This document shows positions 33,120 to 41,514 of a stretch of DNA of 64,000 bases, piece by piece (within the stretch, counting starts at the first letter, position 1; each line of letters starts with the position of its first letter). The translations under genes were made by a program, and so were the position numbers. Location: contig MEPB01000019.1 of NCBI GenBank assembly GCA_001769385.1, positions 62,001 through 126,000 on the forward strand, in the 5' to 3' direction. The DNA is from Bacteroidetes bacterium RIFCSPLOWO2_12_FULL_35_15. GTDB lineage: Bacteria > Bacteroidota > Bacteroidia > 2-12-FULL-35-15. Under the pieces are notes generated by a model. That model had not been told where the DNA came from and ran no database searches. It saw only the letters and a program-made list of their open reading frames with translations.

Positions 33120-34076
33120 TTACTGAATTATTTTTTTTCTGTAATCGCGTGCAACAAGAAGTAAATATAAAAACAGGTTGGTAGATATCAATGAAATTAA
33201 TACGATTAGCCAACGAACCGGATAATCCTTTTTATCTGATGGGAAGGGAGGCGTAACTAAATTACTGTACGTCAACTCTTTGTTCAAATCTTTCCAGACA
33301 TTATCATATTCGATTTTAATGGTATTATATGCAGCTAAACAGGAATTGTAGAGCGCCATTTTTTCATAATATTCTCCTCCTTTTTCTTGCAGATTGCGCA
33401 TCATAACATCAATATCTTTCAGGTTACTATTTCCTTTTCCACTACTTAATATTTTAACATATCCTTTAATTACTTCTTTTGCCTGGGTGCCATAATCTAA
33501 AATTTGATACTTTACTCTCAATTCTATAAGTGCTGTATTTAAAGAATCAAGTTGACGTTTTTTTAAATTTAACTGATTTGCCTCCACCACTAAAACCTCA
33601 CGGGTTTTTTCCCGTTGCAAATTACGTGCTTTCAAATTAAGAGCATTAATTATCTCTTTAACCATATCACATGCCACCTGTGGATCTGAGTCTATTACTT
33701 TAATTTCTACAGATTGATATTTTGTAGCCCCGATTAAAACATTCGATTCGTACATTTTGATCAACGCTGCACGGTAAGATTTTGCTGTGGAATCAATTTC
33801 ATATCGTTCAATTAAATTAAATTTTTTAATGATGTGATTTCGTATGTCTGCAGATTCCAATAATTGGATCATTTGTTCTGATTCGCTTTCACCAGAATAT
33901 GGGGTGATATTTGAAGGGTAAATTATAGCAAAAGATTTGTATTTTGGTTTAATAAAAAATTCGCTCGAAAAAATTACTGCACATACAATGGCAATTAAAG
34001 AAACAATAGCAAATTGTTTTTTCCAGGTTACAAGTAATTGTAAAAAATAAAAATTACTTTTAGTATATTCTTCCAT
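33120..34076 (-). CDS. Wzz-like chain length determinant (second copy)
   Basis: A 318-residue inner-membrane protein: helix near residues 18-38 (FAIVSLIAIVCAVIFSSEFF), a periplasmic coiled-coil-rich domain, and a second helix near 285-308 preceded by the typical FPSDKKDYPVRWLIVLISL (the Pro-rich Wzz end). It regulates polysaccharide chain length. The frame is open upstream from the ATG at 34076 all the way to the TGA that ends the first Wzz-like gene (34224-34226), 49 codons with an EKVTPEKTIEKVTP repeat. The start could therefore be upstream at a non-ATG codon, or the two genes may be split from one by that TGA. I keep the ATG. Confidence 0.82.
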   Translation of the reverse strand: MEEYTKSNFYFLQLLVTWKKQFAIVSLIAIVCAVIFSSEFFIKPKYKSFAIIYPSNITPYSGESESEQMIQLLESADIRNHIIKKFNLIERYEIDSTAKSYRAALIKMYESNVLIGATKYQSVEIKVIDSDPQVACDMVKEIINALNLKARNLQREKTREVLVVEANQLNLKKRQLDSLNTALIELRVKYQILDYGTQAKEVIKGYVKILSSGKGNSNLKDIDVMMRNLQEKGGEYYEKMALYNSCLAAYNTIKIEYDNVWKDLNKELTYSNLVTPPFPSDKKDYPVRWLIVLISLISTNLFLYLLLVARDYRKKIIQ

Positions 34077-34223
34077 TTTATTAGGTGTTACTTTCTCTAT
34101 TGTTTTTTCAGGTGTTACTTTCTCGGCAACTTTGTTTGGTATTATATTGTCAATTAGTGTTAATGCTTTGTCTAATACTTTTTTGCCATCTAAAAAATTA
34201 AAATTCTGATTTGGACCTTGCAG

Positions 34224-35240
34224 TCATTTTGCTTCCGGCTTATTAATTTTTCCAAAAATTATTATTATTATCAACGTAATAAACAGCGTTGACAAAGTGG
34301 AAAGCAAAACAATTAACCAACGTACCGGATATGTTTTCTTTTCAGCAGGAAAGGCTTTGCTTACAACAAATTTTTGAGAAAGAACCTGGTTAGCATTTAC
34401 CTTAGCTTCCTCTAATTTCGTTTTTAAAATACTTAAAACTTTTCCCTGCAAAATAATATTATCACGTATTAAAACATATTCACTTCCATATTTTGCAATT
34501 ATTTGTAACTTTTCCTCCAATAACTTAATGGCACGCTGATCGCCTTTAGCAATCGCAATGTTGTATTCTTGAACAGTCCGGTCTGATTGAGATTCGTAAT
34601 CATAGATGCCATGCGCATTAATAATTTTCAGTGAATCGTTCAATGTTTCTAAATCCTCTTTTTTGTTTAGATAAGCTCTTTCAACAATTTTTAAAGCCTC
34701 TAAAGCTCTTTCGTGTTGGATTTTTATTTTTACAGAGTCCAGCAGATTGGCAATATCATTTGCTATTTCGGCTGCTAGTTTAGGATCATTATCCAAAACA
34801 TCAATTTTTACAGACATATACTCCGTAAGTTTAAAGCTGATGTTGTCTGCATAAATATCGTACAGTTGTGTGTTTTTTAACTTATCATTAGGATTGATGC
34901 CGTAATGCTTCATCAAATTATACTTTTCACATATTCGGGACCGTATTTCATTGGAATTTAATATCTGAATCATCTGTTCGGCATCTTCTTCCTCACCAAA
35001 TTTCAACAGATCTTCCTTTGAGGTGTTTACCTCTGAAAGAAGAACATTTGATATGGAGTTTGTTGTTGCCGGAAAAAGCACAACAGTTGATTTATACCTG
35101 TCGGAAATGGTTAATGCAACGATACTGGAAATTACAATTGCTGAAAGACAAACTATTGTGAGTTGTTTCCACCATTGGTAAATAAAATAAATCACATTCA
35201 ATGAGTCAAAATCATCTGTTGCTGAAGCTTTCTTGTTCAT
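34224..35240 (-). CDS. Wzz-like chain length determinant (first copy)
   Basis: A 338-residue protein of the same fold as the next gene: membrane helix near 25-48 (LTIVCLSAIVISSIVALTIS), a long periplasmic helical region, the FPAEKKTYPVRWLIVLLSTL motif, and a last helix ending in Lys/Glu. The two Wzz-like genes are clear paralogues (both have the TYPVRWLIVLLS-type end and the EQMIQ segment) but diverged. The polymerase, both regulators and the flippase upstream (35316) run in the same direction, so this is one polysaccharide export unit of the Wzx/Wzy type. Confidence 0.85.
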   Translation of the reverse strand: MNKKASATDDFDSLNVIYFIYQWWKQLTIVCLSAIVISSIVALTISDRYKSTVVLFPATTNSISNVLLSEVNTSKEDLLKFGEEEDAEQMIQILNSNEIRSRICEKYNLMKHYGINPNDKLKNTQLYDIYADNISFKLTEYMSVKIDVLDNDPKLAAEIANDIANLLDSVKIKIQHERALEALKIVERAYLNKKEDLETLNDSLKIINAHGIYDYESQSDRTVQEYNIAIAKGDQRAIKLLEEKLQIIAKYGSEYVLIRDNIILQGKVLSILKTKLEEAKVNANQVLSQKFVVSKAFPAEKKTYPVRWLIVLLSTLSTLFITLIIIIIFGKINKPEAK

Positions 35241-35315
35241 GTGTAATTTTTAATAATTTCGAATTGGAAGACAAAAGTATAAATTTTTGAGACATAGCCG
35301 ATAATTAGGCCCTTT

Positions 35316-36761
35316 TTATCCGTATTTGAATAACCGGAGCAAGGATTTTATTCGGATAATTCCAATAAAGAATGCCCAAAGTCCACAACAAGAAACCATT
35401 ATCACAAAATTTATCATCCAATAAAACTGAAGTAACTTTGAACCATAATTGATGGCAATAACACCAATTGCAAACATGATCAGGGTGCTTATTAATTTGT
35501 AGTTGACTCGGAATTTAAAAATACGTTGTGCAATTAGTACCTGGATGCCGGCAGTTAAAAATTGTGTTATTGTACTCGATATTGCCGACCCGAATGCTTC
35601 CATTTTTTTAATAAGAATTAAGTTTAATATAATATTTAACAGCATACCAAATGCAGCCATAATATTCAGCTGTTTCATATTGCCATTTGCCGTAAGGAGT
35701 GTTCCAAAAATGTAAGTTGTTGAAACAGCAATGAAGCTTAACATAAGTATCCCAAATATTCTTGCTGATTCTTCAACATGCTTTGTATATAACATATTCA
35801 TTAATTCAGTACTATAAAACAAACAACCTACTCCAATAACAATGGCGGGTGTAAGTAATAGGGTAACAATTAATTTTACTAATGATTCAACAGATTCTTT
35901 ATACTTTAACATTCTTGAAAATATAGGCAGCAACATGCCCGCTGTTAGAAATGCAATCATATTTGTGGCATCCAATAAGCGAAATGCCTGTGCATAAATT
36001 CCCGATTGAACATCTCCTACTCCCTGCGGCAAAAGCCGTTCGATCATAGGCGTGTCGATGCGGTTGTAAAAAGACATGAGTAAAGTTAAAATGGCAAAAG
36101 GCAAACTCTTTTTTAATATCATCAATGAAAATGGCCAATTCCAGGTTAATTTAAATGTATGTGTTTTACCTAACACGATTATAAAAGCAATAATTGCTGT
36201 AATGGAATAGGAAAATGTTTGAGCATAAACAAAATACATAATTCCGTCAGGCCCTTTAAATAGCTCCATGTGAAGCATAATCGGACAAATAGTCAATAAA
36301 ATGACACGGTCAAGAACTGAAACAATCCCATCCGTTTTAAACAAATGTAAGCCTGCAATGTTCGATCGTAAATACAATATAAAGAAAATTAAAAATGTAT
36401 TAAATCCCTGAATTAATACAAGTTTCATCAATCGTGTATCGTATCCGATTAATAATCCAACAAGAACTATAGCAACAATGTAAATAATCGCCAAAGCGAT
36501 TTTTAAGCCGATTAAACTCGAAAGATGTTTTGTAAGTAAGTGATTATTCTGTGCAATATTCTTGTTATTGAAATTGGTAATTCCAAAATCAAGAAGTATT
36601 GTTAATAAAAAGGAAAAGTTGAAAATAACAAAATAGATACCATAACTTGCCGAATCAGCTTGATTTTGAACTGCTCTGTCGATACCAAAAATATAAATAG
36701 GTTTGATGAGTAAATTCAAAAATAAAATTAAGCCAAGATTGGTCAGAAATTTTTTATGCAT
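35316..36761 (-). CDS. Polysaccharide flippase (Wzx/MOP superfamily)
   Basis: A 481-residue, strongly hydrophobic protein with roughly 12-14 membrane helices, the usual Wzx size. It begins with a PIYIFGIDRAVQNQADSASYG segment, typical of this family's first loop, and has FGITNFNNKNIAQN and MIERLLPQGVGDVQSGIYAQ later. It flips lipid-linked sugar units to the periplasm. First gene of the minus-strand unit; the glycosyltransferase at 36885 diverges from it with a 123-bp spacer. Confidence 0.88.
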   Translation of the reverse strand: MHKKFLTNLGLILFLNLLIKPIYIFGIDRAVQNQADSASYGIYFVIFNFSFLLTILLDFGITNFNNKNIAQNNHLLTKHLSSLIGLKIALAIIYIVAIVLVGLLIGYDTRLMKLVLIQGFNTFLIFFILYLRSNIAGLHLFKTDGIVSVLDRVILLTICPIMLHMELFKGPDGIMYFVYAQTFSYSITAIIAFIIVLGKTHTFKLTWNWPFSLMILKKSLPFAILTLLMSFYNRIDTPMIERLLPQGVGDVQSGIYAQAFRLLDATNMIAFLTAGMLLPIFSRMLKYKESVESLVKLIVTLLLTPAIVIGVGCLFYSTELMNMLYTKHVEESARIFGILMLSFIAVSTTYIFGTLLTANGNMKQLNIMAAFGMLLNIILNLILIKKMEAFGSAISSTITQFLTAGIQVLIAQRIFKFRVNYKLISTLIMFAIGVIAINYGSKLLQFYWMINFVIMVSCCGLWAFFIGIIRIKSLLRLFKYG

Positions 36762-36884
36762 TTGGCAAAAATACTTAATTTATTAAGGTAGATAGATAAA
36801 GTTTCTTGTTTTTACATTTTTTAGTAAGGGTCTTTAGTTCATGTCAAACGATAAATTCCTACTTTCGCCAACAGAAAGTTATGT

Positions 36885-38012
36885 ATGGAAATAGTTGTTA
36901 ATACCAGATTACTGTTAAAAAATAAACTCGAAGGTATTGGATGGTTTACGTTTGAAACACTTAAACGTATTACCAATGATCATCCTGACGACCATTTTGT
37001 TTTTTTATTTGATCGGGATTTTGATGAGGATTTTATTTTTTCTGATAATATTACACCGCTCATTCTTTCTCCCCAGGCGCGTCATCCGATTTTATATTAT
37101 TTATGGTTTGAGTTTTCTGTTGCAGCGATTTTAAATCGTTTGAAACCCGACTTGTTTCTTTCGCCTGATGGCTATCTGTCTTTAAAAAGTAATTGCAAAC
37201 AATTAGCTGTTATTCATGATATTAATTATGAGCATTATCCAATGGATGTGCCTTTTTTAGAACGAAAATATTATCAGCATTTCTTTCCAAAGTTTGCACA
37301 AAAGGCAACCAGGATAGCGACAGTTTCTGAGTTTTCGAAAAAAGATATTGCCGGAACATACAACATCGATCCATCAAAAATTGATGTTGTTTATAATGGA
37401 TGTAATGAATCATACACAGCAATTGATTATGAAGAACAACAGCAAACAAAATTAAAGTTTTCTCAAAATTGTGATTACTTTTTATTTGTGGGAGCATTAC
37501 ATCCACGAAAAAATATTTCGCGATTATTTCAGGCATTTGATAAATTCAAAAACGATCAGCCAAGTACTGTTAAATTGGTAATTGTTGGTGTAAAGTATTA
37601 CTGGACAAGAGAGATCAAACATACTTATTTGAACATGAAACACAAAGAGGATGTAATTTTTACCGGTCGCTTATCCACTGAAGATCTCAAAAATGTGCTT
37701 GGTTCAGCACTGGCAATGACTTATGTTCCTTATTTTGAAGGCTTCGGGATACCGATCCTGGAAGCGATGAATTGCGATACTCCGGTAATTACAAGCAATA
37801 TTACATCTATGCCGGAAGTGGCTCAGGATGCAGCTTTGCTGGTTGATCCTTTTTCTGTTGAATCAATTGCAAATGCTATGCTTTATATTTATAAAGATGA
37901 GGATATGCGTAACAAATTGATCCAAAAAGGAAGAAAACGAAAACTGGATTTTAGTTGGGATAAAACAGCAACTGCACTATGGGAAAGTATTGAAAAGGCT
38001 GTGAACGAATAA
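36885..38012 (+). CDS. Glycosyltransferase (GT4 family)
   Basis: A 375-residue cytoplasmic GT-B glycosyltransferase. The N-terminal acceptor domain covers ~1-185, and the C-terminal donor-binding domain starts at YFLFVGALHPRKNISRLF. The GT4 signature EGFGIPILEAMNCDTPVI (about 287-304), with the two Glu residues that hold the nucleotide sugar, is intact, followed by SMPEVAQDAALLVDP. It adds a sugar to a lipid- or protein-linked glycan. The sugar is not predictable. It is divergent from the flippase; without more GT genes in the window, other steps must be encoded elsewhere. Confidence 0.9.
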   Translation: MEIVVNTRLLLKNKLEGIGWFTFETLKRITNDHPDDHFVFLFDRDFDEDFIFSDNITPLILSPQARHPILYYLWFEFSVAAILNRLKPDLFLSPDGYLSLKSNCKQLAVIHDINYEHYPMDVPFLERKYYQHFFPKFAQKATRIATVSEFSKKDIAGTYNIDPSKIDVVYNGCNESYTAIDYEEQQQTKLKFSQNCDYFLFVGALHPRKNISRLFQAFDKFKNDQPSTVKLVIVGVKYYWTREIKHTYLNMKHKEDVIFTGRLSTEDLKNVLGSALAMTYVPYFEGFGIPILEAMNCDTPVITSNITSMPEVAQDAALLVDPFSVESIANAMLYIYKDEDMRNKLIQKGRKRKLDFSWDKTATALWESIEKAVNE

Positions 38013-38494
38013 GAAAATTTATTTTTGAATCAGCACAACAGTTTGGACGCATGAAAATCATGCGGAACGGTCAATTCAAATACTTTTTATCTAACAAAAT
38101 CAGATTACTTTCATAACAATGATGTTAGGGCTGGAATGATCTAAAAACCTGAAGAATACAATGATTTAGTAGCTTAATTTTAGAAGTGTAAAAAACGATC
38201 TGCGCTTAGTCAGATTTTGGAAAAGAGTACTTAAAACAAGAAGCAAAATAAATAATTAAAAATTCCTATTCCATCCTTTTATCGAAACCTCATCTTTTTC
38301 TACCCTATTTTAATAGGATGTAAGAACATGCTTTTCTATGTTTAGAATCTCAATTTTTCTCCCAATCTTTGGCGAACTTATCTGTACACTTCAGAAAAGA
38401 GTTGACATTATTTATAACAGAACCGCTTCTCTTTATTTGCAATGAAAGAAACAGCCATTGAAAAAAACAAGCTTAATATTTAACCAATGCGCTA
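38013..38494. other. Non-coding region with duplicated ispF 3' end
   Basis: No gene seen. The stretch 38021-38041 (ends GAATCAGCACAACAG) repeats 39644-39664, the 3' end of ispF. The rest is AT-rich; near 38434-38444 TTTATTTGCAATG could be a -7 region for the next gene, with no clear -33. Confidence 0.6.
38021..38041. repeat. Direct repeat, left copy (ispF 3' end)
   Basis: 21 bp identical to 39644-39664, and preceded in both places by AAAATTT (here adjacent, there with a 3-bp insertion). The two copies bracket a 1.6-kb segment that carries the T9SS cargo gene. See the right copy inside ispF. Confidence 0.85.
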
Positions 38495-39463
38495 ATGATA
38501 AAATCTAATAACAAAAAATTATTAAATGCAATTTACATTTTAATAATAAACATTGCTTTTACGACAAACGTATATTCCCAAGCTTGGTGCCCACCGGGTG
38601 CAACATGGCATTATGGATATTCTGTTTGGATGACATCGGGCTACTATAAAGTAAGCTACATTGGTGATACAATCATTGGCTCTATAACATGTAAAATTTT
38701 AGAAAAGAAAAACTATGTCAACGTTTATGCGCAATCTGCCGATACGATAAGTTTATCACATGAGTACACTTATGCGGACGCCAACAAAGTTTACATTTAT
38801 CGCTTTAATAATTTTTATACCCTGTATGATTTTTCTGCAAATCCTGGTGATACGATTATTGTACCTGGTACAAATAAATACTCGTCCTCAGGTTGCGATT
38901 CTATAGGTGCTGTTAGAGTAGATAGTGTTGGGATAGTCAATATTAATGGAGAAAATTTAAGATACATTTCAGTTAGTCCAACACCAACATCAAAATGGGG
39001 CTGGAATTGTAGAATAGTAGAAAAAACAGGTCCATTCGGTTATCTGTTTCCTGAGAAAAATGATTATTGCGGTATGATGATAGAGGAAATTGCTGAGGGG
39101 GGAAACCTCCGTTGTTACTCTGACGACTTAGGATTCAGCTACTTCAAATTCGATTCAAATAATCCAACTTGTGATTATATTTTTACTGGAATAAATGAAA
39201 ATAAGAACAGAAGCAACGAATTTATTGCGTACCCTAATCCTGCAAATGATGAATTTAAAATAACTTTTCATTTGGATCAGTCACAAATAGCAATACTAGT
39301 AATATATGACCTTACAGGAAGTTTAGTGATTTCAAAAACCCTTGATGGAAATAGTGATATAACGGAAGTTTCAACATCTAACTTGATTCCAGGCTTGTAT
39401 ATTTACAAATTGAATGTAAATAATACAACAGTAAATGCAGGGAAACTAAGCATCATTCGTTAA
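38495..39463 (+). CDS. T9SS-secreted protein of unknown function
   Basis: A 322-residue secreted protein: signal peptide at 1-29 (NAIYILIINIAFTTNVYSQ), a ~210-residue mature beta-rich domain with WCPPGATWHYGY near its N-terminus, and a type A T9SS sorting domain over the last ~75 residues (FIAYPNPANDEFKITF, LVIYDLTGSLVISKTL, LIPGLYIYKLNV, KLSIIR). It would be exported by T9SS and cleaved by PorU. The central domain I do not recognise. It lies alone in a 1.6-kb segment flanked by 21-bp direct repeats, so it may have been inserted between the glycosyltransferase and ispF. Confidence 0.8.
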   Translation: MIKSNNKKLLNAIYILIINIAFTTNVYSQAWCPPGATWHYGYSVWMTSGYYKVSYIGDTIIGSITCKILEKKNYVNVYAQSADTISLSHEYTYADANKVYIYRFNNFYTLYDFSANPGDTIIVPGTNKYSSSGCDSIGAVRVDSVGIVNINGENLRYISVSPTPTSKWGWNCRIVEKTGPFGYLFPEKNDYCGMMIEEIAEGGNLRCYSDDLGFSYFKFDSNNPTCDYIFTGINENKNRSNEFIAYPNPANDEFKITFHLDQSQIAILVIYDLTGSLVISKTLDGNSDITEVSTSNLIPGLYIYKLNVNNTTVNAGKLSIIR

Positions 39464-39509
39464 TAAATTTGTAAATTGGTAAGATATTAAACAGTAAATG
39501 AAATGTTTA

Positions 39510-39600
39510 TTTCTGTAACCATAGTTTTCGTGCTGAACTTGTTTCAGCATCTGTTCGCAGATCATAAATTCAGGATGACCTTCTCTGGGCCATTAAGCTA
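39510..39600. repeat. Dispersed palindromic repeat
   Basis: CGTGCTGAACTTGTTTCAGC, then CAGATCATAAATTCAGGATG, a hairpin-forming, non-coding motif of the type often scattered in Bacteroidota intergenic DNA. It lies inside the repeat-bracketed segment. Confidence 0.5.
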
Positions 39601-39641
39601 AAAAAGGGGTCAGAAATAAGGTGCAATTATTTTAAAATTTT

Positions 39642-40118
39642 CTATTTTTGAATCAGCACAACAGCATACGCACAAATACCTTCTTCCCGCCCTACATAAC
39701 CCATTTTTTCATTCGTTGTCGCTTTTATTCCAATATCATTTGTTTCGATGGATAGAATAGAGGCAAGCATTTTTTTCATTGTATCAATATGCGGATTTAT
39801 TTTAGGATTTTCCAGAACCAGTGTACAGTCAATATTTCCAATGGAATAATTTTCTTTTTTTAATAGTTCCATTACTCTGGCAAGTAATATTTTACTATCG
39901 ATATTCTTAAATTCTCCGGAAGTATCAGGAAAGTGAAAACCTATATCTCTCATTCCTGCTGCCCCAAGCAAGGCATCACAAATGGCATGTATCAATACAT
40001 CAGCATCAGAATGACCTACAGCGCCTTTGGTATGTGAAATTTTGATTCCTCCAATCCACAAGTCGTTGCCTTCTTTTAATTGGTGAACATCAAATCCAAA
40101 ACCTACCCGAATTTTCAT
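39642..40118 (-). CDS. ispF: 2-C-methyl-D-erythritol 2,4-cyclodiphosphate synthase
   Basis: A 158-residue IspF of standard length, the fifth step of the non-mevalonate isoprenoid pathway, closing the cyclic diphosphate. Metal-binding and fold hallmarks: GFGFDVHQL (Asp, His), GHSDADVLIHAICDALLGAAG and RDIGFHFPD; the C-terminal KATTNEKMGYVGREEGI is also typical. Trimeric, zinc-dependent, cytosolic. Its last 21 bp (39644-39664) recur at 38021-38041. Located between the polysaccharide and T9SS blocks with no pathway neighbours. Confidence 0.97.
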   Translation of the reverse strand: MKIRVGFGFDVHQLKEGNDLWIGGIKISHTKGAVGHSDADVLIHAICDALLGAAGMRDIGFHFPDTSGEFKNIDSKILLARVMELLKKENYSIGNIDCTLVLENPKINPHIDTMKKMLASILSIETNDIGIKATTNEKMGYVGREEGICAYAVVLIQK

Positions 40119-40218
40119 ACTATTATTTTCTGCGAATTACTAATTTAATGAATTACGAACTTGCTTATTATTCCAAGTTCATTTTCAAATTATCAAATCA
40201 GAACATTTTCAAATTGAC

Positions 40219-41481
40219 TTATTCACTCTTCTCATCATTTTGAGATTTGAATGCATCAAAATCAAAAGTGAGCGAAAAGCGTAAGGTGTTTTCGAGTGGA
40301 TTTTTTTGTTTTGTTGGAATCAGGTAAGCAAAATCAAGTCCGAATACATTGTATTTTACACCTGCACCTATGGTAAAGTATTGACGGTTTCCTTTTTTAG
40401 GATGTTCATAAAAATATCCAGCGCGGATCGCAAATAATTTATTGTACCAGTATTCCATTCCGATAGAATAATTTATTTCATGAAGTTCTTCTTTCCCTCC
40501 ACCAGGTGCATCATTAAAGGAACCAAACATACCTTCAACAACTCCTCTGTTTGGATCTTTTCCTGCTGCAATAACAGGGTCACCGTTCGCATCGTATTCA
40601 ATCACATTTGTTTCTACACCATTCGAATCAACAACATGCTTATATACAGGCGGTGTAGGAACCAATAATTTATTTGCATCTGCCATAAAAGCGATACTGT
40701 TGTATTCATCCAACTGCAAGGTAAGGGAAGCTCCCAATCTTAGGTTGATAGGAATAAAATCCGAATTATTTTTGCCATTTCTATCAGAATAAGACATCTT
40801 AGCACCAATATTCGAAATGTTCAGGCCAACACCAACAATTCCTTTTTTATCGCCAATTTTAATTTTATCTTTTCTGTATAATGCTGATATATCAACAGCA
40901 ACAGATCGTCCGGGATGTGTTCCTGCACCTTCTACAACAGTGCCACCGGTAAGGTTGGAGTTGATATAACGTACTGCCCCGCCAACTGAAAAATTATTGG
41001 AAAGTTTTGTTGCATAAGCTACGTCAATAGCAAATTCATTTGGACGAAACTGACCAATAACATTCCCATTTGCATCGGTAAAAGTAATATCCCCCAACGA
41101 AAAATAACGTAACGAAGCCCCAATGGATCCTCTTTTTTTAGTTTTATAATATCCTGATAAATAGGCAAGATTGATATCCGGAACCAATGCTCTTAACCAT
41201 GGGGTATAGGAAACACCAATACCCATTTTTTTGTCGGCAAACGCAAGTTTAGATGGGTTCCAATGGATTGAATTAACATCTGTTGAAGAGGCGCACCCGA
41301 CATCTCCCATTCCTCCTGCCCGTGAATCAGGTGATATCACTAAAAATGGAACAGCAGTAGTTATAGTATTTAATTGATCGGCAATTTTTTTATAATCGAC
41401 CTGTGCTTTTATGTTAGTTCCAACAAATAAAGCTAAAGCAAAAACATATATTTTTTTGCTATGTGCCCTTAAATCTTTCAT
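40219..41481 (-). CDS. porV: PorV, T9SS outer-membrane shuttle protein
   Basis: A 420-residue outer-membrane barrel with a signal peptide (KIYVFALALFVGTNIKAQ). It has the PorV/LptO opening: TAVPFLVISPDSRAGGMGDV and SSTDVNSIHWNPSKLAFADK, and a C-terminal beta-barrel ending in NTLRFSLTFDFD. In T9SS, PorV carries cargo from the translocon to the PorU sortase. The gene order porU-porV matches the known Bacteroidota arrangement: porU lies 33 bp upstream on the same strand. This supports the call strongly. Confidence 0.94.
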   Translation of the reverse strand: MKDLRAHSKKIYVFALALFVGTNIKAQVDYKKIADQLNTITTAVPFLVISPDSRAGGMGDVGCASSTDVNSIHWNPSKLAFADKKMGIGVSYTPWLRALVPDINLAYLSGYYKTKKRGSIGASLRYFSLGDITFTDANGNVIGQFRPNEFAIDVAYATKLSNNFSVGGAVRYINSNLTGGTVVEGAGTHPGRSVAVDISALYRKDKIKIGDKKGIVGVGLNISNIGAKMSYSDRNGKNNSDFIPINLRLGASLTLQLDEYNSIAFMADANKLLVPTPPVYKHVVDSNGVETNVIEYDANGDPVIAAGKDPNRGVVEGMFGSFNDAPGGGKEELHEINYSIGMEYWYNKLFAIRAGYFYEHPKKGNRQYFTIGAGVKYNVFGLDFAYLIPTKQKNPLENTLRFSLTFDFDAFKSQNDEKSE

Positions 41482-41514
41482 TCTTTTTTTTATTTGGGGT
41501 TGCTAAATTACTAA

